This document shows positions 60,282-64,000 of a DNA stretch of 64,000 nt, piece by piece. The notes under the pieces are model-generated. The model had not been told where the DNA came from. It did not search any database and worked only from the letters and a program-made list of their open reading frames with translations. Each line of letters starts with the position of its first letter. Position 1 is the first letter of the stretch. A program made the translations under genes and the position numbers. Source of the stretch: Pseudomonas salomonii (GTDB taxonomy: Bacteria; Pseudomonadota; Gammaproteobacteria; Pseudomonadales; Pseudomonadaceae). The stretch is taken from positions 124,001-188,000 of the forward strand of contig NZ_FNOX01000011.1 of NCBI RefSeq assembly GCF_900107155.1. The letters are read 5' to 3'.

Positions 60282-61148
60282 TCATTGGGATGTAAGAGAG
60301 GGCGGGCGGCGCAGCAAGCCGTGCACCGGGCCGAAAACCACGGACAGCAAATACCCGCCGCCAGCCACCAGCACGATGGCCGGGCCGCTGGGCAGTGAGT
60401 AGTAGAACGACAGCAGCAAACCAAACCACACCGACAGGCATCCCAGCACCGCCGATACCGCAATCAACACCGGCAGGCGTCGGCTCCAGAAGCGTGAAGC
60501 AATCGCCGGCAACATCATCAAACCCACCACCATCAACGCGCCGATAGCCTGGAAGCCGATCACCAGGTTCAGCACCACCAGGGTCAGGAATAACCCGTGG
60601 GCGAGTGGGCCGAGACGGCTGACGGTTTGCAGGAACAGCGGATCAAGGGTGTCCAGCAGCAGCGGTTTGTAGATCAGCGCCATGGCGATCAGGCTGAAAC
60701 CCGAGACCCAGAGCATGCCGGTGAGGGTAGTTTCATCCACCGCCAGGGCAGAGCCGAACAGCAGGTGCAGAAGGTCCAGGCGCTTGCCGGCGATGCCCAG
60801 GATCAGTACGCCGGCGGCGAGCGAGATCGGGTAGACGGCGGCGAGGCTGGCGTCTTCACGCAGGCCGGTGCGGCGGGTGATCCACGCCGACAAACCGGCC
60901 ATGCCCAGGCCGGCGCCGAGGCCGCCGATGGTCAGGGCCGGCAGGCTGATACCGGCGAACCAAAAGCCCAGCGCGGCGCCGGGCAGGATGCCGTGGGCGA
61001 CGGCGTCACCGATCAGGCTCATGCGCCGCAGGATCAGGAACACACCCAGCGGCGCAGTGCTGCACGCAAGGACCAGCCCGCCAATCAGGGCGCGGCGCAT
61101 GAAGACGAAATCTTGAAACGGCATCCACAGGTGGGCGGCGAAGTGCAT
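60282..61148 (-). CDS. znuB: Zinc ABC transporter permease
   Basis: The 288-residue polytopic permease (about eight membrane segments) has the family sequence RRMSLIGDAVAHGILPGAALGFW near residues 41-63, which includes the cytoplasmic coupling region. It imports Zn2+ with ZnuA and ZnuC. It overlaps znuC by one base (TGATG-type) and is followed 11 bases later by znuA. Confidence 0.94.
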   Translation of the reverse strand: MHFAAHLWMPFQDFVFMRRALIGGLVLACSTAPLGVFLILRRMSLIGDAVAHGILPGAALGFWFAGISLPALTIGGLGAGLGMAGLSAWITRRTGLREDASLAAVYPISLAAGVLILGIAGKRLDLLHLLFGSALAVDETTLTGMLWVSGFSLIAMALIYKPLLLDTLDPLFLQTVSRLGPLAHGLFLTLVVLNLVIGFQAIGALMVVGLMMLPAIASRFWSRRLPVLIAVSAVLGCLSVWFGLLLSFYYSLPSGPAIVLVAGGGYLLSVVFGPVHGLLRRPPSLTSQ

Positions 61149-61816
61149 CAGGCCACCTGCATATGCGGTTGCGGGCGGATCAGCTCTTTGCTGGGGCCGA
61201 ACACGCAGCCGGTGCTTTTGATCTGCACCACATGCTGAGTGTGGTGGCGCACGGAGGCGAGGTCATGACAAACGATCACCACCGTGCGGCCCTCATCGTG
61301 CCAGGCGTGCACATGTTTCCAGCACAGCGCCTGGCCTTCCTCGTCGAGGGCGGCGTGAGGTTCATCGAGTAGCAACACCGGTGCTTGAGCCAGGCTCATG
61401 CGCGCCAGCAGCGCGCGTTGCAGTTCGCCGCCAGACAACGCCATCAACGGTCGATGCTCCAGGCCGGTGAGGCACCAGTCTTCCAACACAGCTTGCAGAC
61501 GTTGGCTGCGTTGTTCCGGGCTGAGCTTGGTGCCCCAGAAGCCGGCGGCGACCAACTCTTGCAGGCTGATCGGAAACTGCCGGTCCAGGTGTTGCTGCTG
61601 CGGCAGGAACGACAAGCCGCCACGACGTGGAACATTCAGGCTGACGTTGCCCGCCAATGGCTTTTGCAGCCCGGCAATAACTTTGAGCAGGCTGCTCTTG
61701 CCCGTACCGTTGGCGCCAATGATGCCGGTGAGGCTGCCTTTTTCCAGGCTTAGATCCAGCGCAGGGGTGAGTGGTTGCCCAGGGGCGCCCCAGCGCAAAG
61801 CGTTGCAGGTGATCAT
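61148..61816 (-). CDS. znuC: Zinc ABC transporter ATPase
   Basis: The 222-residue ATPase has Walker A GANGTGKSS (residues 34-42), signature LSGGELQRALLARM and Walker B VLLLDEPHAALD, followed by the H-loop VIVCHD. It drives ZnuB. It overlaps folE2 by 4 bases (ATGA). The overlap chain folE2-znuC-znuB shows a single transcript. Confidence 0.94.
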   Translation of the reverse strand: MITCNALRWGAPGQPLTPALDLSLEKGSLTGIIGANGTGKSSLLKVIAGLQKPLAGNVSLNVPRRGGLSFLPQQQHLDRQFPISLQELVAAGFWGTKLSPEQRSQRLQAVLEDWCLTGLEHRPLMALSGGELQRALLARMSLAQAPVLLLDEPHAALDEEGQALCWKHVHAWHDEGRTVVIVCHDLASVRHHTQHVVQIKSTGCVFGPSKELIRPQPHMQVA

Positions 61817-62709
61817 GCAGAGTCTCTCGTCCAGCGGCTTTCAGCCACGGCATCGTGCGCGTGCAGGCTTTCGGCGTGGATCACTTTCAGGTGGAAGGCT
61901 TTGACGGCATCCGAGCGTTTCAAGGCGAGGTTCAGGCGGCGGGCGGCGTCTTCGCAGAACATCAGGTTCTGCCCGTTGGCCAAGGCGAAGGCTTGTTCGT
62001 CCGCACGTTTTACAGCGGTTTGCACGGCGGTGCCGAGGGCGGCTTCGACGGTGTCGATCAAGTCTGTGAGCGGCAGGGTGTTGTGGCTGGCGTCCAGTTG
62101 GATCGACAGTTGGGCGCTGCTGCGCTGGCTGTGAGGCGTGGCGACGATGCCGTTGGCGCTGCCGAGCCAGGTCAAAACGTCCTCGTGCTGCAACGGCGTA
62201 TTGGCAAAATCCTGAAGAAATTGCTGCTGAATCAACTGCCTGGCGAGCGCGGCCGAGCAAGGGCAAGTTGAAGAATAAGTAACGTCAATTTTTAGTTCCA
62301 CGTGGAACATCTGGTTTTCCAGACGCGCTTCGATGCACACCGGGTAGCCTTTCCAACCGGCCAGCGGGCTGACCAAGGCCGGGCGTTTGAGTAACAAATC
62401 CGTGTGAATGCGCAAGTAGGCGTTCTTAGATAATCCTTCATGACTCTCAAGAAAGCGCTGCAGTACATTACGCAGAAGTGCAGGTGTAAGAAGCTGCTGG
62501 TCGAGCATTTCCAAGGCCAGGTACAGGCGCGACATATGAATGCCACGGGCCTCGCCATCGTCCAGGCTTACGCCTGCATCGGCGGTGGCAGTCAGGCGTT
62601 GGCCGTCGATGACGATTGGCAGGGCGATGCCGCACATGCCCACCCAGTCGAGCGGCAAGGCTTGCCGTGAAGCCTGCGCGGCGATATCCGGCAGAGTCAG
62701 CGCATTCAT
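61813..62709 (-). CDS. folE2: GTP cyclohydrolase FolE2 (zinc-independent type)
   Basis: FolE2 (GCYH-IB) opens GTP to start folate synthesis and can replace zinc-dependent FolE when zinc is scarce. The 298-residue protein begins MNALTLPDIAAQASRQALPL and has the family active-site region VTYSSTCPCSAALARQLIQQ. It is the first gene of the zinc-starvation operon and lies 28 bases from a strong Zur box. A parS palindrome is embedded in it at 62294-62309. Confidence 0.94.
   Translation of the reverse strand: MNALTLPDIAAQASRQALPLDWVGMCGIALPIVIDGQRLTATADAGVSLDDGEARGIHMSRLYLALEMLDQQLLTPALLRNVLQRFLESHEGLSKNAYLRIHTDLLLKRPALVSPLAGWKGYPVCIEARLENQMFHVELKIDVTYSSTCPCSAALARQLIQQQFLQDFANTPLQHEDVLTWLGSANGIVATPHSQRSSAQLSIQLDASHNTLPLTDLIDTVEAALGTAVQTAVKRADEQAFALANGQNLMFCEDAARRLNLALKRSDAVKAFHLKVIHAESLHAHDAVAESRWTRDSA
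62294..62309. promoter_or_regulatory. parS: parS site (ParB binding) inside folE2
   Basis: AGTTCCACGTGGAACA matches the parS consensus at 15 of 16 positions and is a perfect 14-base palindrome plus one base. It lies about 58.5 kb from oriC, much farther than the recF site. Confidence 0.85.
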
Positions 62710-62736
62710 GAGCAGGTCCGTCGTTGGAAATAAAAA

Positions 62737-62759
62737 GACATGTTATATTATAACCATTA
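62737..62759. promoter_or_regulatory. Zur box in the folE2-amiA divergent promoter region
   Basis: The core GTTATATTATAAC (62742-62754) is a perfect match to GTTATANTATAAC, and the 23-base site matches the extended Zur consensus at 19 positions. It lies 28 bases upstream of folE2 and about 80 bases upstream of amiA, so one Zur dimer could control both. Confidence 0.88.
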
Positions 62760-62837
62760 AGTCGACGATGATTTTTCTGCTCCAGTCTTTCTTCAGTCAT
62801 GTCGAGCAGGGACGCTCCTTTATTTGCGGTGTTTTTC

Positions 62838-64000
62838 ATGCACAGACGTCAGCTTCTCAATCTGCTGCTGGTCAGCCCTCTGTTCACCTTTCCATTGGGG
62901 GCGTTTGCCACACAGATTCGTAATGCGCGCTTGTGGCGCTCCGACGACAAACTGCGGCTGGTGTTCGACCTCAGCGGCCCGGTGCAATACAAGACCTTCT
63001 CCCTGACGTCGCCGGAGCGTGTGATCATCGACCTGAGCGGCGCCGGGCTCAGTGGTGACTTCTCTCAGTTGGCTTTGAAGAACAGCGGGATTACTTCGAT
63101 TCGTTCGGGGCATTTCGGCAAGAGCGATACGCGCATCGTGCTGGACCTGGCCTCGCCGATGCAGCTCAACAGCTTTCTATTGCCGCCGCAGGATGGCCAA
63201 GGCCATCGGCTGGTGCTCGACCTGACCAGCGCCACCCACGCGCCGCGCCAGATTGCTGCGCAGCCGGCGCCGCTGGTGGCTCCAGTAGATAAAGCGCACC
63301 CCAAGCGCGACATCATTGTGGTGGTCGACCCCGGCCACGGCGGCAAAGACCCTGGCGCCATCGGCTCCAAGGGCCAGCGCGAAAAAGACGTGGTGCTGTC
63401 CATCGCCCAACTGCTGGCCAAACGCTTGAAGCGCGAGAAGGGCTTTGACGTGAAGCTGGTGCGCAACGATGACTTCTTTGTGCCGCTGCGCAAGCGCGTG
63501 GATATCGCCCGTCAGCACAAGGCCGATATGTTTATCTCGGTGCATGCCGACGCCGCGCCGCGCCTTACCGCATCCGGCGCTTCGGTGTATGCGTTGTCGG
63601 AAGGCGGCGCCACCTCCGCCACCGCGCGCTTTATGGCGCAGCGCGAAAACGGCGCCGACCTGCTGGGCGCCACCACTTTGCTCAACCTCAAGGACAAGGA
63701 CCCGATGCTGGCTGGGGTGATTCTCGATATGTCGATGAACGCCACCATCGCCTCCAGCCTGCAACTGGGCAGCTCGGTGCTGGGCAGCCTGCAAAGCATC
63801 ACCACGCTGCACCAGAAGCGCGTGGAGCAAGCCGGGTTTGCGGTGCTCAAATCACCCGACGTGCCGTCGATCCTGGTGGAAACCGGGTTTATCTCCAACA
63901 CCCAGGACGCTCAGCGGCTGGTGACGGCGCGTCATCAACAAGCCGTGGCGGATGGGTTGTTCGACGGCCTGAAAAAATACTTCGAGAAGAACCCGCCGAT
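62838..64000 (+). CDS. amiA: N-acetylmuramoyl-L-alanine amidase (partial, C-terminus outside window)
   Basis: The 387 visible codons start MHRRQLLNLLLVSPLFTFPL, a signal peptide with an Arg-Arg pair that suggests Tat export, as for E. coli AmiA. An AMIN domain (about 25-120, IRNARLWRSDDKLRLVFDLSG) precedes an Amidase_3 domain with metal-binding motifs VVDPGHGGKDPGAIG, REKDVVLSIA, FISVHADA and the catalytic VETGFISN. It cleaves peptide side chains from peptidoglycan. The same gene adjoins folE2 in P. aeruginosa (PA5538). It runs off the right edge with only the end missing. Confidence 0.94.
   Translation, partial: MHRRQLLNLLLVSPLFTFPLGAFATQIRNARLWRSDDKLRLVFDLSGPVQYKTFSLTSPERVIIDLSGAGLSGDFSQLALKNSGITSIRSGHFGKSDTRIVLDLASPMQLNSFLLPPQDGQGHRLVLDLTSATHAPRQIAAQPAPLVAPVDKAHPKRDIIVVVDPGHGGKDPGAIGSKGQREKDVVLSIAQLLAKRLKREKGFDVKLVRNDDFFVPLRKRVDIARQHKADMFISVHADAAPRLTASGASVYALSEGGATSATARFMAQRENGADLLGATTLLNLKDKDPMLAGVILDMSMNATIASSLQLGSSVLGSLQSITTLHQKRVEQAGFAVLKSPDVPSILVETGFISNTQDAQRLVTARHQQAVADGLFDGLKKYFEKNPP

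Overview
The window is a 64 kb piece of a Pseudomonas chromosome, most like the P. fluorescens group, spanning the replication origin. This rests on gene order (recF-dnaN-dnaA / oriC / rpmH-rnpA-yidD-yidC-mnmE ... mnmG-rsmG-parA-parB-atpIBEFHAGDC-glmU-glmS), on parS sites of the Pseudomonas ParB type, on fluorescens-type REP/REPIN repeats, and on protein content. No rRNA, tRNA, CRISPR array, prophage or transposase gene was seen.

Layout. (1) 1-3389, minus strand: recF (cut by the window edge), dnaN, dnaA. (2) 3390-3975: oriC, with four perfect DnaA boxes, an AT-rich stretch and the rpmH promoter. (3) 3976-7904: rpmH, rnpA, yidD, yidC, mnmE. (4) 7924-11916, minus strand: a Fur-controlled iron cassette (FecI-type sigma factor, FecR-type anti-sigma factor, hydroxamate-type TonB receptor) set between mnmE and mnmG, followed by a second AT-rich origin-like gap. 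(5) 12456-16690: mnmG, rsmG, parA, parB. (6) 16735-24010: the ATP synthase operon with its promoter, three intercistronic hairpins and a terminator. (7) 24068-28274: glmU, a DeoR-type regulator and glmS, the UDP-GlcNAc supply genes. (8) 28467-38480: a LemA/GIDE membrane pair, then pbpC with a large alpha-2-macroglobulin. (9) 38481-39693: a repeat-rich gap with one small gene and its structured leader, and a MITE-like element nested inside a REPIN. (10) 39694-45381, minus strand: a six-gene phospholipid cluster related to E. coli ynbABCD, whose pathway is not established. (11) 45678-51522: three SPFH membrane proteins and an HmtA-like metal P-type ATPase behind a Zur-like site. (12) 51640-53586: a bufferin-type copper-binding RiPP cassette (precursor, MNIO/DUF692, DUF2063 partner). 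(13) 53675-57087: cfa, cls and a DUF3617 protein. (14) 57084-64000: a zinc-starvation operon (folE2-znuC-znuB-znuA-hisI2-gamma-carbonic anhydrase-pyrQ) divergent from amiA across a clear Zur box.

How it works together. The left half is the usual replication/segregation/translation/energy core. The right half is rich in membrane-lipid and metal-homeostasis functions: two loci with Zur-like sites plus a copper-buffering peptide. The most striking large-scale pattern is a cloud of about 27 perfect DnaA boxes over roughly 3.4-42.1 kb, none in the last 22 kb, and a gap across the atp genes. The best candidates for incompletely described biology are the ynb-like lipid cluster (with an Asn-substituted CDP-alcohol transferase motif), the SPFH-HmtA operon, the nested MITE/REPIN, and the structured leader of the small gene at 38.8 kb.
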